A stretch of 64,000 nt of DNA from Burkholderia sp. H160 (GCA_000173575.1 ABYL01000006.1:57416-121415), one strand, 5' to 3'; positions 55,058-64,000 are shown, counted from the stretch's first letter. The notes: generated by a model from the sequence alone, not told the origin. Numbers and translations: made by a program.

Positions 55058-55852
55058 TTACTTGATCGGCTTGCTGACGTCGATGCCGAACCACTTGTCC
55101 GAGATCTTCGTGAAGGTGCCGTCCGCTTCGAGTTGGGTCATTGCGTCGTCAATCGCCTTCGCGAACTGCGGGTTGCCCTTTTTGAACGGAATGCCCGACG
55201 GGTTGCCCGGGCCGACGTTCGCGCCGGTGCGCAGCGGCAGGTTCGAGTTCTTCAGCAGGTACGCGAGCATCAGACGGTCGTTCAGCGCCGCGTCGAGCCG
55301 GCCGGCGGCCAGATCACGCAGGTACTCGGGCGCGCCCGGATAGGTCTTCACGTCGATGCCGGGGACTGCCTTCGCCATGTCCATATAGTTCGTGCCGAGA
55401 CCGACGCCGAGCTTCTTGCCCTTCAGGTCTTCGAGCGAGGTGAACTGGCGCGTGTCGTCCTTGCGCTGGATCAGCTGCGCGGCCGAGTACGTGTACGCCG
55501 GCGAGAAGTCGAGCGTCTGCTTGCGTGCGTCGGTGATGCCGACCTGGTTGACGATCACGTCGAACTTGCCCGCCTGCAGACCGGCGATGATGCCGCTCCA
55601 CTCGGTCGTCACGAACTCCGGCTTCACGCCGAGTTTGGCCGCGACGGCCTTGGCGATGTCGACGTCATAGCCGACCAGTTCGCCCGACGGCGCTTTCGAG
55701 TTGAACGGCGGGAAGGTCCCTTCGAGACCGACGCGCAGCGTGCCGCGCTGCTTGACCTGGTCGAGCAGGTCTGCCGCGTGCGCGGCGACGGCGGTGAACG
55801 ACGCGCCGATCAGCGCGGTCGCGAGAAGCTTCTTCAGCAGGCCAAATTTCAT
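55058..55852 (-). CDS. Amino-acid ABC transporter substrate-binding protein
   Basis: 264 residues with a signal peptide (LLATALIGASFTAVAAHAA) and SBP family 3 fold: RGTLRVGLEGTFPPFN, then GYDVDIAKAVAAKLGVKPEFVTTEWSG, LQAGKFDVIVNQVGIT and a C-terminal WFGIDVS. It binds a polar amino acid such as cystine or glutamine (not resolved). AAAGGA precedes the ATG at 55852. A 9-bp inverted repeat lies 43-79 bases upstream. Confidence 0.93.
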   Translation of the reverse strand: MKFGLLKKLLATALIGASFTAVAAHAADLLDQVKQRGTLRVGLEGTFPPFNSKAPSGELVGYDVDIAKAVAAKLGVKPEFVTTEWSGIIAGLQAGKFDVIVNQVGITDARKQTLDFSPAYTYSAAQLIQRKDDTRQFTSLEDLKGKKLGVGLGTNYMDMAKAVPGIDVKTYPGAPEYLRDLAAGRLDAALNDRLMLAYLLKNSNLPLRTGANVGPGNPSGIPFKKGNPQFAKAIDDAMTQLEADGTFTKISDKWFGIDVSKPIK

Positions 55853-55894
55853 TGTGTTCCTTTGTACGTCTAATGTTTTGACGGTCGAGAGCAT

Positions 55895-55931
55895 AACAAA
55901 CGAGACTATCGCAACCTAAATATCGTTTGTT
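55895..55931. promoter_or_regulatory. Inverted repeat upstream of the substrate-binding protein gene
   Basis: Arms AACAAACGA and TCGTTTGTT (9 bp, perfect) are separated by 19 bases, in the promoter position of the binding-protein gene. It could be an operator for an amino-acid-responsive regulator or a transcript hairpin. Confidence 0.4.
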
Positions 55932-55961
55932 TATGTCTATATAAGCCGGCGGCGCGGATGC

Positions 55962-56984
55962 CTAGCGCAGTGCCTGCGCGCATTCGGCGACGAGCGCCGG
56001 ACCGCGGTAGATGAAACCAGTATAAAGCTGCACCAGCGACGCGCCGGCCGCGAGCTTCGCGCGTGCATCTTCCCCCGAGAAAATCCCGCCGACGCCGATG
56101 ATCGGCACTGCCTCGCCGACTTCGGCGCGCAGCTTGCGGATCACTTCGTTCGACGCGTCGAACACCGGCTTGCCCGACAGGCCGCCAGCTTCGTCGCCGT
56201 GCGGCATGCCGGCGACGGCGGTGCGCGACAGCGTGGTGTTAGTCGCGATCACGCCTTCGAACTGGTGGCGCAGCAAGGTGTCCGCGATCGACTTGATCTG
56301 CTCGTCGTCGAGGTCCGGCGCGATCTTCAACGCGAGCGGCACGAGCTTGCCGTGCATATCGGCGAGCCGTTGCTGCTTGTCCTTCAGCGCGGCGAGCAGC
56401 GCGTCGAGTTCGTCGGCGCCCTGCAGCTGGCGCAGGTTCTTCGTATTCGGCGACGAGATGTTGACCGTCACGTAGCTCGCGAACGGGTACACGCGTTCGA
56501 GGCAGTAGAGGTAGTCGTCGGCGGCGCGCTCGATCGGCGTGTCGGCGTTCTTGCCGATGTTCAGCCCGAGGATGCCGCTATAGCGCGCGGCCTGGACGTT
56601 CTGCACGAACTGGTCGACGCCGGCGTTGTTGAAGCCCATCCGGTTGATCACCGCGTTGGCCTGCGGCAGCCGGAACATGCGCGGACGGGGATTGCCCGGC
56701 TGTGCGCGCGGCGTCACGGTGCCCACCTCGATGAAGCCAAAGCCGAGTGCCGCCAGCCCGTCGATGCACGCGCCGTCCTTGTCGAGGCCCGCCGCGAGTC
56801 CGACCGGATTGCGGAACGTCAGGCCCATCACGGTGCGCGGCGAATCCGGCACACGCGCCGCGAGCGCGCCGGCAAGGCCGGTGCGGCCAGCGGCGCCGAG
56901 TATGCGCAAGGTCAGATGGTGAGCGTCTTCCGCGTCCATGCGAAAGAGTCGGGCGCGAACGAGCGGATAAAGGGAACTGAGCAC
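55962..56984 (-). CDS. pyrD: Dihydroorotate dehydrogenase (quinone), class 2
   Basis: FMN enzyme oxidising dihydroorotate to orotate with quinone in pyrimidine synthesis. The 340 residues start at GTG (56984) with an N-terminal membrane-associating helix ([20 protein letters not shown]) typical of class 2. FMN-barrel motifs follow: [30 protein letters not shown] (catalytic Ser region) and [13 protein letters not shown]. It follows bpt on the same strand by about 100 bases, as is usual in the genus. Confidence 0.96.
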   Translation of the reverse strand: MLSSLYPLVRARLFRMDAEDAHHLTLRILGAAGRTGLAGALAARVPDSPRTVMGLTFRNPVGLAAGLDKDGACIDGLAALGFGFIEVGTVTPRAQPGNPRPRMFRLPQANAVINRMGFNNAGVDQFVQNVQAARYSGILGLNIGKNADTPIERAADDYLYCLERVYPFASYVTVNISSPNTKNLRQLQGADELDALLAALKDKQQRLADMHGKLVPLALKIAPDLDDEQIKSIADTLLRHQFEGVIATNTTLSRTAVAGMPHGDEAGGLSGKPVFDASNEVIRKLRAEVGEAVPIIGVGGIFSGEDARAKLAAGASLVQLYTGFIYRGPALVAECAQALR

Positions 56985-57084
56985 GGGATGAAGCCGGACG
57001 GCCGGAAAATGGGAACCCGCTATTTTACCGGCTTTGGGCTTTGATGAGACTGGCAGGGCGTTGCTGGCGACAACTACCCGTCGA

Positions 57085-57918
57085 CTACGGCCTGAGCGGC
57101 GCGCGTCGCCCATGCATCGCGAAATCGACCGGCGGCAGCTCGATGCTGGCCGGATCGAGCACGCGCCACGCGCCGTCGATCAGGCCTTCGAGCGGCCGGA
57201 AATTCGCCTTATACGCCATTTTCGGGCTTTCGCGAATCCAGTAGCCGAGATACACGTAGGGCAGATTCAGGCTGCGCGCCTGCTCGATCTGCCAATAGAT
57301 GTTGTAGGTGCCGAAGCTCGCGTGCGGCAGGTCCGGTTCGAAGAACGTGTACACCGACGACAAGCCGTCGCCGAGAATGTCGATCATGCTGATCATGCGC
57401 AGCGCGCCCGGCGCGTCGGGGCGCCCGTCAGGCCCGGGCGGCGCCGGCTCGCGAAACTCGACGAGCCGCGAGTTGATCCGACTTTGCAGCAGGAACTGCT
57501 CGTACTGGTCCCGGCTGTCGCGATCCATGCCGCCGCCCGCGTGGCGCGCCGACTGGTAGCGCATATACAGCGCGTAGTGCTCTTCGTCGTAGTGCAGCGG
57601 CGCGACCGTCGCGATCAGGTCGCCGTGCTTTTTCCATACACGCCGCTGCGTGCGGTTCGGCTGAAAACGCTCGACCGGTACGCGCACCGGCACGCACGCG
57701 CGGCAGCCGTCGCAATACGGGCGGTAGGTGAACACGCCCGAGCGCCGGAAGCCCGCCTTGACGAGGTCTGTGTAGACGTCCGAATTGATCAGGTGACTCG
57801 GTGTGGCGACCTGCGAGCGCGCAATGCGGCCGTCCAGGTAACTGCAGGGATAGGGTGCCGTTGCATAAAATTGCAGCGCGGAAAGCGGAGAAAGAGGCAG
57901 CTCGTTGGGATGAGTCAC
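57085..57918 (-). CDS. bpt: Leucyl-tRNA--protein transferase Bpt (Ate1-like)
   Basis: Adds Leu from Leu-tRNA to N-terminal Asp or Glu, making N-degrons for ClpS/ClpAP. The 277 residues hold the ATE N domain with [21 protein letters not shown] (conserved cysteines) and the ATE C domain with [27 protein letters not shown] and YKANFRPLE. It lies just downstream of aat, so both classes of N-degron transferase are in one operon. Confidence 0.95.
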   Translation of the reverse strand: MTHPNELPLSPLSALQFYATAPYPCSYLDGRIARSQVATPSHLINSDVYTDLVKAGFRRSGVFTYRPYCDGCRACVPVRVPVERFQPNRTQRRVWKKHGDLIATVAPLHYDEEHYALYMRYQSARHAGGGMDRDSRDQYEQFLLQSRINSRLVEFREPAPPGPDGRPDAPGALRMISMIDILGDGLSSVYTFFEPDLPHASFGTYNIYWQIEQARSLNLPYVYLGYWIRESPKMAYKANFRPLEGLIDGAWRVLDPASIELPPVDFAMHGRRAPLRP

Positions 57919-58020
57919 GTTGGCAGCTCTCGAAGCGTCTCTGGTATTGCAAACCCGGCACGCCTGGCGGTTGATGCCGCGATTCGGTGGGCGGCGGACC
58001 CGGATCCGGCCTGATTCTTC

Positions 58021-58758
58021 CTACGCCGCGCGCGCGACGATCTCGAGCAGGGCGGTCTTGTCGAAGCGCCACGGGATCGCCGGTGCACCGACAGACGCGC
58101 GAACATGCGCGACGAACGTCTTGCGCGCTATCTCGCGACCGCCGAGCGACGCCAGATGCGAGGTGTTCTGCTGGCAGTCTATCATTTCTACTTCGTGACG
58201 TCGCAAGTGGCCGACCAGCGCGGCCAGCGCCATTTTCGAGCCATCGGTGACGTCGGTATACATCGATTCGCCGAAGAACATCCGGCCGAGCGATACGCCG
58301 TACAAACCGCCTACGCGCCTACCCTCGTACCAGGTTTCGATGCTGTGCGCATCGCCCATGCGGTGCAGTGACGAATAAGCTTCGACGACGTCGGCGGTGA
58401 TCCACGTGCCGTGCTGGCCGCGGCGCGGCGCCTGCGCGCACGCGCGCATCACGGCGGCGAAATCGTGATCGACGCGGATTTCCCAGACGTCGTCGCGCAG
58501 CACGCGCTTGAGGGTCTTGCGCAGCGACGGCGACAGCTTGAACTCGGCAGGGCGCAGGATCATGCGCGGATCGGGGCTCCACCACAACACCGGCTGGCCG
58601 TCCGAATACCACGGGAAAATGCCGCGCCGGTAAGCGTCGATGAGGCGCGACGGCAACAGGTCGCCGCTGGCTGCGAGCAGACCCGGCGCGCCGCTCGTGA
58701 CGCCGAGCGCGCGCTCGACGGGAGGAAACGGATCGTCAGCGCCGAGCCAGGGAACCAT
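58021..58758 (-). CDS. aat: Leucyl/phenylalanyl-tRNA--protein transferase
   Basis: Transfers Leu or Phe from tRNA to N-terminal Lys or Arg for the N-degron pathway. The 245 residues contain [86 protein letters not shown] and [18 protein letters not shown], the standard Aat signature. It is followed by bpt and pyrD, and the Nudix gene lies 10 bases away upstream. Confidence 0.96.
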   Translation of the reverse strand: MVPWLGADDPFPPVERALGVTSGAPGLLAASGDLLPSRLIDAYRRGIFPWYSDGQPVLWWSPDPRMILRPAEFKLSPSLRKTLKRVLRDDVWEIRVDHDFAAVMRACAQAPRRGQHGTWITADVVEAYSSLHRMGDAHSIETWYEGRRVGGLYGVSLGRMFFGESMYTDVTDGSKMALAALVGHLRRHEVEMIDCQQNTSHLASLGGREIARKTFVAHVRASVGAPAIPWRFDKTALLEIVARAA

Positions 58759-58767
58759 GCGCGCCGC

Positions 58768-59313
58768 TCAACCTTCGCGCAGTGAGCGGAAGATGTCGCC
58801 GGTATGCAGGCCGAAACTGCCAGCCGCCCGGTCGGCGAAAAAAAAGCGTAGCGTCTGGCCGACGGTCGGAAACGCGATCTCGTCCCACGGAATCTCATGC
58901 TCCTCGAACAGCTTCACTTCGAGGCTTTCCTCGCCGGCGGCGACGTCGAGATCGAGCAGCCGCGCCATGTAGAACAGATGCACCTGATGCACGTGAGGCA
59001 CGTTCAGCAGCGAAAAGAGGTTCTGCACCTCGACGCGCGCGCCGGCTTCCTCGAGCGTTTCGCGTGAGGCGGCTTCGGCCGTCGTCTCTCCCATTTCCAT
59101 GAAGCCGGCGGGCAGCGTCCAGTAACCGTAGCGCGGTTCGATCGCGCGACGGCACAGCAGCACCTTGTCGTCCCACACGGGAACGGTGCCGACCACGTTA
59201 CGCGGATTCTGATAATGCACGGTGCCGCAACTGCCGCATACGAAGCGCTCGCGATTGTCGCCCGGCGGAATGCTCAGACTGACGCCGTGGCCGCAGACAG
59301 AACAGAATTTCAT
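58768..59313 (-). CDS. Nudix hydrolase with N-terminal zinc ribbon
   Basis: 181 residues: a zinc-ribbon start (CSVCGHGV and CGSCG) and a Nudix box GFMEMGETTAEAASRETLEEAGA with the REx2EE pattern. This pairing is that of NADH-pyrophosphatase-like ADP-ribose or NAD(H) hydrolases. The substrate is not resolved. It is the first gene of the nudix-aat-bpt-pyrD block, and the tRNA-fMet gene lies upstream on the same strand. No clear Shine-Dalgarno precedes the ATG at 59313. Confidence 0.9.
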   Translation of the reverse strand: MKFCSVCGHGVSLSIPPGDNRERFVCGSCGTVHYQNPRNVVGTVPVWDDKVLLCRRAIEPRYGYWTLPAGFMEMGETTAEAASRETLEEAGARVEVQNLFSLLNVPHVHQVHLFYMARLLDLDVAAGEESLEVKLFEEHEIPWDEIAFPTVGQTLRFFFADRAAGSFGLHTGDIFRSLREG

Positions 59314-59420
59314 TGGAAAGGGGACGAGAAAGGGTGATAGGAGTTTATCACCGGGGCGAGGCATTACTGAGACGCCTGCGGAGGCTAGTGCGGGTGGCGG
59401 GTATGCGAGGCGACAAAAAC

Positions 59421-59455
59421 AAAAAAGGGTTACACGCCGATGCGTTGTAACCCTT
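59421..59455 (-). terminator. Terminator of the tRNA-fMet gene
   Basis: Stem AAGGGTTACA with its complement TGTAACCCTT and an 11-base loop, followed on the minus strand by further T. It lies 14 bases after the tRNA's 3' end. Confidence 0.85.
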
Positions 59456-59468
59456 CGATGATTTCGTT

Positions 59469-59545
<77 letters not shown>

Positions 59546-59760
59546 TCCGTCGAAGAAAAGATTATAGCCCAACCTGACAGCCAGCGCAATAGCCATGTAA
59601 GGATTGGCTTCATTGTGGTTCGCACGCCCGCGCGAGCTCAAATACCGGAAAGGCTGCGGAAAGCCGCATGTGGGCGCTGCGCTAGAATTCAGGTACTCCA
59701 GGCGGCTCGCCGGATCTTCACGACGGCGGGCGCTTCCACTCTCCGACCCGTTCTGAATCC

Positions 59761-60258
59761 ATGGATATCGCTCACGATCTGCAGGTCATCGCCATTCAGG
59801 AAAAGACCCTCGTGTTTCCCCGCTTCGATGCCGACCGCGCGTGGCAAGTCGGCGCGTATCTGCACGAGGTCGCGAAAGCGCGCGGCATTGCGGCCGCGAT
59901 CGACGTGCGCACGTTCGGCCAGCCGCTGTTCTTCAGCCTGCTCGACGGCGCGACGCCGGACAACGTCGACTGGGCGCGCCGCAAGGGCAACACGGTCGCG
60001 CACTTTCGCCGCAGCTCGTACGCGATCGGTCTGAAAATGCAGCTCGCGGGCGCGACGCTCGCCGACAAGCACGGTCTGCCGGCCACCGAGTACGCATCGC
60101 ACGGCGGCGCGTTCCCGCTGACGGTGGAAAGCGCGGGCGTGATCGGTTCGATCACGGTGTCCGGTCTGCCGCAGCGCGCCGATCATGAACTCGTGGTCGA
60201 AGCGCTGTGTGCGCATCTCGGGCACGACTACGGCAAGCTCGCCCTCGCGAAGTCCTGA
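59761..60258 (+). CDS. UPF0303/heme-degrading-domain (HbpS/GlcG-like) protein
   Basis: 165 residues of the UPF0303 type ([54 protein letters not shown], then [17 protein letters not shown] and [31 protein letters not shown]). Members have a profilin-like fold; some bind heme or cobalamin, and the exact job is unknown. The EmrE-like gene starts 4 bases after its stop, so the two are one operon. Confidence 0.87.
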   Translation: MDIAHDLQVIAIQEKTLVFPRFDADRAWQVGAYLHEVAKARGIAAAIDVRTFGQPLFFSLLDGATPDNVDWARRKGNTVAHFRRSSYAIGLKMQLAGATLADKHGLPATEYASHGGAFPLTVESAGVIGSITVSGLPQRADHELVVEALCAHLGHDYGKLALAKS

Positions 60259-60262
60259 CGCG

Positions 60263-60601
60263 ATGCGCATACCCCCGTATGCGCTGCTCGCGCTCGCGAT
60301 CGTCGCCGAGGTGATCGCGACTTCCGCGCTGCGGGCCGCCGACGGCTTTTCGCGGTTGCTGCCGTCGATGGTCGTCGTGCTCGGCTACGGCATCGCTTTC
60401 TATTGCCTGTCGTTGACGCTCAGGAGCATTCCGGTCGGTATCGTCTACGCGATCTGGTCCGGCGCGGGCATCGTGCTGATCACGCTGGTCGCGTTGGTGC
60501 TGTACCGGCAGGTACCCGACGTGGCGGCGATCATCGGGCTGGGATTGATCATCGCCGGCGTCGCGGTGTTGAATCTTTTCTCGAAGATGCAGGCGCATTG
60601 A
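60263..60601 (+). CDS. Small multidrug resistance (SMR) transporter
   Basis: 112 residues with four membrane helices. The proton- and drug-coupling Glu lies in helix 1 (ALAIVAEVIATSALRAADGF), and the helix 3 signature is YAIWSGAGIVLITLVALVLYRQ, followed by GLIIAGVAVLNLFS. This matches EmrE/QacE exporters of lipophilic cations; it acts as a dimer with antiparallel topology in known members. It begins 4 bases after the UPF0303 gene. Confidence 0.93.
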   Translation: MRIPPYALLALAIVAEVIATSALRAADGFSRLLPSMVVVLGYGIAFYCLSLTLRSIPVGIVYAIWSGAGIVLITLVALVLYRQVPDVAAIIGLGLIIAGVAVLNLFSKMQAH

Positions 60602-60625
60602 GCGCCGCACGGAACGTGGCTCGGC

Positions 60626-61015
60626 TTACTTGCAGCGCACGATCATCGAGCGGCCTTTCACATTCGCCGACGCCACGTTCGTGATGCTGCCGCCAGCGGC
60701 GCCGCCTTCGTCGTTATCCTTCGACACGATGTCGTAGCCGGTCGCGCCGCAGGCCTTGCCCGCCTGCACGTAGCACGAAGCCCAGCTCGAGCCGGCGTCG
60801 GCACCGCTGCAGTTCACCGCGAAGCCGGTCTGGCCGTTCGGCAGATTGATCAGCGTGCTCGTGTTCGACGACGCGCAGCCGCCCAGTCCCGCGGCGAGCA
60901 GCAGCGCGGTGGGCAATGCAGCCGACAGCGACGCGCGACGCACGAGGGCAAGCGCGGCGCTGGATCGAAGGCTGTGGAACCGGCCGGCGCGCCGCGGTTG
61001 CGTCGTGAATTGCAT
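60626..61015 (-). CDS. Small predicted lipoprotein
   Basis: 129 residues with a long basic N-terminus, a hydrophobic core (LPTALLLAAGLGGCAS, lipobox LGGC) and a mature domain with four further cysteines (NCSGADAGSSWASCYVQAGKACGATGYDIVS and a terminal VRCK). The mature part is typical of short proteobacterial lipoproteins of unknown function. The start at 61015 has AAAGGA eight bases upstream. Confidence 0.8.
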   Translation of the reverse strand: MQFTTQPRRAGRFHSLRSSAALALVRRASLSAALPTALLLAAGLGGCASSNTSTLINLPNGQTGFAVNCSGADAGSSWASCYVQAGKACGATGYDIVSKDNDEGGAAGGSITNVASANVKGRSMIVRCK

Positions 61016-61104
61016 CGTGTTGTGTCCTTTCATTTGGGTAGAGGGGTTTGCCGGGCAGACGCCGGCGAGGGGCCGGTGCGTACGCCGACGGCGCGCGCCG
61101 CGGA

Positions 61105-61296
61105 TCAGTGCGTTTCGACCGTGATGCCCGCCGCGCTGATGAGCTGCCGGGCTTCCGCGCCGTCTTCGGTGGCCGCGTCTTCCCAGATGCTGATCGCTTT
61201 CGGGATATCGATGCCGTGACTTTCGGCGTACGCAAACCAGCGGATCGCCGCATCCGGCTCGGGCAGTTCATGATTCTGCAGAAAATATTTTCCCAT
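61105..61296 (-). CDS. Small hypothetical protein
   Basis: 63 residues, acidic and helical (ELPEPDAAIRWFAYAESHGIDI, then WEDAATEDGAEARQLI). The first ATG of the longer frame (61362) looks upstream of the coding start. No family is recognised; it lies upstream of the lipoprotein on the same strand. Confidence 0.6.
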   Translation of the reverse strand: MGKYFLQNHELPEPDAAIRWFAYAESHGIDIPKAISIWEDAATEDGAEARQLISAAGITVETH

Positions 61297-61511
61297 ATTG
61301 TGCTCGGTGGACTCGAAATGGCGTCGTAACAGCAACGGATTCGACAGCACGGAGCATGCCATCGAGGCTGTTCGACCGGCGCGCGCGGCAGAAGTGCGGT
61401 ACGACGCCGGAGTTCGCGTCGCGAGCAGAACTTATCGCGCTGCGGCGCACCTTATCGCTGTGGCGCCGTCACGTCTGGCGCCAACTCTCCAACCGCAAGA
61501 GGAGGATGAAG

Positions 61512-61811
61512 ATGGCTGAACGGGTCAGTGGCCCTTATCGCGGCTATTACATCAGCGCTACCGCGCGCCTCGTGTCAGTGGGCAACGTTTCGGGCACGTC
61601 GGGCGCCACGCTCGACGACGCGCACGCCCATGCGGGTGGGACTTACGTCGGCTCGGTCAGTCTCGCCGAACTCGGCCCGGACGATCCGCATCGGATCGAA
61701 ACGCTGCTGGAACTCGGCGACCGGCAACGGTTCGGCAGCGAAGAAGAGGCGCTCGCGTTCGTGGAACAGGCGGCGCGCGAGTATATCGACCGATTGCTCG
61801 GTGGGCAGTGA
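61512..61811 (+). CDS. Small conserved hypothetical protein
   Basis: 99 residues from an ATG preceded by GAGGAGGATGAAG. The sequence begins VSGPYRGYYISATARLVS and ends with an acidic helix (SEEEALAFVEQAAREYIDRLL). It is soluble, with no recognised domain. It stands alone, before a DUF1488 gene 102 bases downstream. Confidence 0.7.
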   Translation: MAERVSGPYRGYYISATARLVSVGNVSGTSGATLDDAHAHAGGTYVGSVSLAELGPDDPHRIETLLELGDRQRFGSEEEALAFVEQAAREYIDRLLGGQ

Positions 61812-61913
61812 TCCGGTGGCGCGAGTACCATAGCCGGACCCCCGAGGATCGGCGGCGCGCTGCGGCCTTCCGCGCGTGCTCCTTTCTCGCCGCAACCTTC
61901 TGACAAGGCGACC

Positions 61914-62198
61914 ATGGAAATCCGTTTTCCCGCAGACGCGCCCGCTTATCGCGACTCCAACCTGACTGTCGTCTTTCCCGCGCTGGTGGACGGTGAGCCG
62001 GTGCCGTGCGCGATCTCGGTCGAAGCGCTCGAGGATCATTTCGGCGCGCACAGCGAGGACCTCGACGGCTGGCTGCGCGCGTTCGATGCCGGGCGGCCGC
62101 GCATCGAGGCCGTCGCACGCGAGCATCTGCAGATCAGCAACGGCACGCCGGTCCTGCTCAGGAGCGGCCACTTTCCACCGGGGCAGATGGCGGGCTGA
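61914..62198 (+). CDS. DUF1488 family protein
   Basis: 94 residues with the DUF1488 pattern (IRFPADAPAYRDSNLTVVFPALVDGEPVPCAISVEALEDHFGA, then FDAGRPRIEAVAREHLQ). The function is unknown. GACCATGG context gives the ATG at 61914. The gene converges with the SDR at 62244. Confidence 0.82.
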   Translation: MEIRFPADAPAYRDSNLTVVFPALVDGEPVPCAISVEALEDHFGAHSEDLDGWLRAFDAGRPRIEAVAREHLQISNGTPVLLRSGHFPPGQMAG

Positions 62199-62243
62199 CC
62201 GGATCTGCCAGGAGACCATCAACGCATCGCCAACGCATCACCG

Positions 62244-63215
62244 CTAATTCACGCGCTCCGACACCACATTGCACGCCGCTTCGAAGCACCGCTTGATCCC
62301 TTCCTGATATGACGTCTTCCTGAGCGGCCCGATCAACGCCGCCAGCGCCGAATCATCGAGCACGACCGGCTCGGTCATCAGATAGTTCATCTCGACGAGT
62401 TCGCGCATCAGCGGATTGAACAGCCCGAGCACGCGCAGCATGCCTTTGCCGGCCACCATCAGCTTCGGCTCGCGGCCCGCGAGCGCGTATGCCTCGCGCG
62501 CCACCTCGCGCGGCGTGATCGTGCCGGCGCCCGCGAGATGCCACCAGCGGCCGTAGGCCTCGGGCATGCGTGTGAGTCGTTCGACCACTGGACCGACGTC
62601 CGGCAGATAGATGAATTCGTGCGGCACATCGATGGGACCGAGCATCTGCGCGCGCCTGCCCGTAGCGGCGCCAACGAAGACACTGTGCAGCAGGCTGCGT
62701 TCGACGCCCGGTCCGTAGAAATCGGGCAGCCGCAACACCAGCGTTTCGAGACCTTGCTGGCCATGCGCGGCCAGCACGAGCTTTTCCTGCGCGAGCCGCA
62801 TGCGGCCCTTGAACGTGTGCGGTTCGCGCGGATGATCTTCGCGGATCGGGTTGCCGTGCGCGCGGCCGTACGGATACACGGTGCCGATCAGAATGAAGCG
62901 TTCGACGCCCGCCGCCGTCACTCCGGCCAGCGTTTTCTCCATCAACGGCGGGTGCTGCGCGAACTGGTCGTAGGGCACGCCGACGAGGTAGATGACGGTC
63001 TGCAGGCCGGCGGCCGCGGCGCGGATCGATGCCGGGTCGTCGGGGTTCCAGGTCACGATTTCCGCGTGCGGGTCGTGACCGAAGGTCCGCTGCAGTGCCT
63101 CGCGCGAGCGGCCGACCACCCGATAGTCGCGGCCCGCCGCGCCAAGCGCCGCCCCGATGCTTTGACCAGCCGCGCCCGCGGCACCGAATAAACCGACCTT
63201 TCCCGTGGCTTGCAT
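62244..63215 (-). CDS. NAD(P)-dependent epimerase-like (atypical SDR) protein
   Basis: 323 residues with nucleotide motif GLFGAAGAAGQSIGAAL and an extended-SDR/NmrA-like fold (VIYLVGVPYDQFAQHP, ERFILIGTVYPYGRAHGNPI, LETLVLRLPDFYGPGVE). The Tyr of VYPYG is present, but the usual Y-x-x-x-K is not. It is divergent from a TetR gene across a perfect palindromic operator, so it is the likely target of that repressor. The substrate is unknown. Confidence 0.87.
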   Translation of the reverse strand: MQATGKVGLFGAAGAAGQSIGAALGAAGRDYRVVGRSREALQRTFGHDPHAEIVTWNPDDPASIRAAAAGLQTVIYLVGVPYDQFAQHPPLMEKTLAGVTAAGVERFILIGTVYPYGRAHGNPIREDHPREPHTFKGRMRLAQEKLVLAAHGQQGLETLVLRLPDFYGPGVERSLLHSVFVGAATGRRAQMLGPIDVPHEFIYLPDVGPVVERLTRMPEAYGRWWHLAGAGTITPREVAREAYALAGREPKLMVAGKGMLRVLGLFNPLMRELVEMNYLMTEPVVLDDSALAALIGPLRKTSYQEGIKRCFEAACNVVSERVN

Positions 63216-63285
63216 GACGACTCCCTGAGGTGGCGGCGCGACGTCGTCGCGCGACCTTGTGACTTCGGAAATTAACAGACGAATA

Positions 63286-63308
63286 TTTACTGAACATTGT
63301 TCAGTAAA
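63286..63308. promoter_or_regulatory. Palindromic TetR operator
   Basis: Arms TTTACTGAAC and GTTCAGTAAA (10 bp, perfect) around a 3-base centre lie in the 146-base divergent spacer. A further half-site TGTTCAGTTT follows at 63312. It lies 54 bases before the TetR start and 71 before the SDR start. Confidence 0.8.
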
Positions 63309-63361
63309 CGGTGTTCAGTTTAATTTGACTTTTCAGTTTGTCAACCTGAAAATTGCGAATC

Positions 63362-64000
63362 ATGGGAATCGCCGAACGAAAAAACCGCCAGAAACAGGCG
63401 CTGCGCGAACGCATCCTCGATGCCGCGCGGCGCATCGTCGTGCGCGAGGGCTTTGCCGCGCTGTCAATGCGCAAGATCGCCGACGCGATCGAATATTCGC
63501 CCGCCACGCTGTATCTGCATTTCGAGAGTCGCGACGACATTGCGCGGGCCTTGTGCGCCGAGGGTTACGCGCAGTTGCTCGCGACCTTCGTGCCGCTCAC
63601 GCAAATCGCCGATCCCGCCGACCGGCTGAAGGCGATCGGGCGCGCGTACGTCGCGTTCGGCGTCGAGCATCCAGAAACGTATCGGCTGATTTTCATGGAG
63701 GATCCGAGCTATACCGGCGCGGCGCTCGGTGGCGCGGCGGGGGTTGCCAACGCGGCCGGCGAGCCCGACGAAGACCCCGGCACCGCCGCGCTGCATATCA
63801 TGATCGACGCGCTCGACGAACTGCGCGCCGCGGGGCGGCTATCGGCGTCGGTTGCATCGATGGAGCCGGCCGTCTGGGCCGAGGCGTTGTGGGCGAGTCT
63901 GCATGGCATCGTCGCGCTGAATCTCACGTGCCCGGTGTTTCCGAGCGCGCCGCTCGACGCGCTCGTCGGCGTGACCCTCGACGCGTGGCTCGGCGCGCCG
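63362..64000 (+). CDS. TetR family repressor (runs off the right edge)
   Basis: 213 codons visible with an N-terminal TetR HTH (LRERILDAARRIVVREGFAALSMRKIADAIEYSPATLYLHFESRDDI) and a TetR_C-type domain (AYVAFGVEHPETYRLIFMEDPSY, then WAEALWASLHGIVAL). The stop lies beyond the window. It is divergent from the SDR at 62244 with a perfect palindrome between, so it probably represses both genes. Confidence 0.92.
   Translation, partial: MGIAERKNRQKQALRERILDAARRIVVREGFAALSMRKIADAIEYSPATLYLHFESRDDIARALCAEGYAQLLATFVPLTQIADPADRLKAIGRAYVAFGVEHPETYRLIFMEDPSYTGAALGGAAGVANAAGEPDEDPGTAALHIMIDALDELRAAGRLSASVASMEPAVWAEALWASLHGIVALNLTCPVFPSAPLDALVGVTLDAWLGAP

Overview
The window looks like a Burkholderiaceae chromosome, most likely Paraburkholderia or a close relative. 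It is GC-rich, and the right half carries blocks usual for that group (rnr-rlmB-rpiA and nudix-aat-bpt-pyrD). Beside them are the family's typical regulators: a very large kinase/ATPase/histidine-kinase protein, FixJ-like response regulators and a GlxA-type AraC activator. No rRNA, CRISPR array, complete insertion sequence or replication origin was seen. The genus is inferred from gene content only.

Left part (1-38.6 kb) is accessory. It opens with a PQQ-dependent alcohol dehydrogenase (cut by the window edge), a divergent AcoR-type sigma-54 activator, then pqqA and pqqD. A sigma-54 -24/-12 promoter faces outward on each side of the activator, and each has a pair of similar TGTTGC-type dyads upstream, so one activator probably controls both the enzyme and the genes for its cofactor. 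pqqB, pqqC and pqqE are absent here. Next come a MAPEG protein, a DipZ-type thiol-disulfide protein, two paralogous exported alpha/beta hydrolases flanking a GlxA-like activator and an HD/LuxR regulator, and an ECF sigma / small membrane protein / ferredoxin operon. They are followed by a TetR-SDR-DoxX unit with a clear operator, a single-subunit quinol NO reductase, and a cluster of regulators (LysR, FixJ-like, AraC, single receiver). An acyl-CoA catabolic operon follows (echA relic, CoA-transferase, acetoacetate-decarboxylase-like protein, acyl-CoA dehydrogenase, 3-hydroxyacyl-CoA dehydrogenase), then a phospholipase D-like lipoprotein, and then the 1844-residue sensor kinase divergent from a FixJ-like response regulator.

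This left part carries many scars: a MocR C-terminal stub, an echA gene with an internal deletion, a SulP-DUF2252 chimeric ORF, a likely pqqBC excision, and an integrase pseudogene next to tRNA-Leu. Together they suggest an island boundary at the tandem tRNA-Leu(CAG) genes (38.68-39.09 kb) and repeated deletion to its left.

Right part (39-64 kb) is mostly core: RNase R, RlmB, RpiA, a glycosyltransferase, an orphan HigA-like antitoxin, a Crp/Fnr regulator with an undecaprenyl-phosphate sugar transferase, a carrier protein with a DUF1839 protein, and ElaA. Then follow a FadR-type regulator with a Gfo/Idh/MocA oxidoreductase, parts of an amino-acid ABC importer, the N-degron transferases Aat and Bpt with PyrD, initiator tRNA-fMet, several small proteins, and a divergent SDR/TetR pair with a 23-bp palindromic operator at the right edge.
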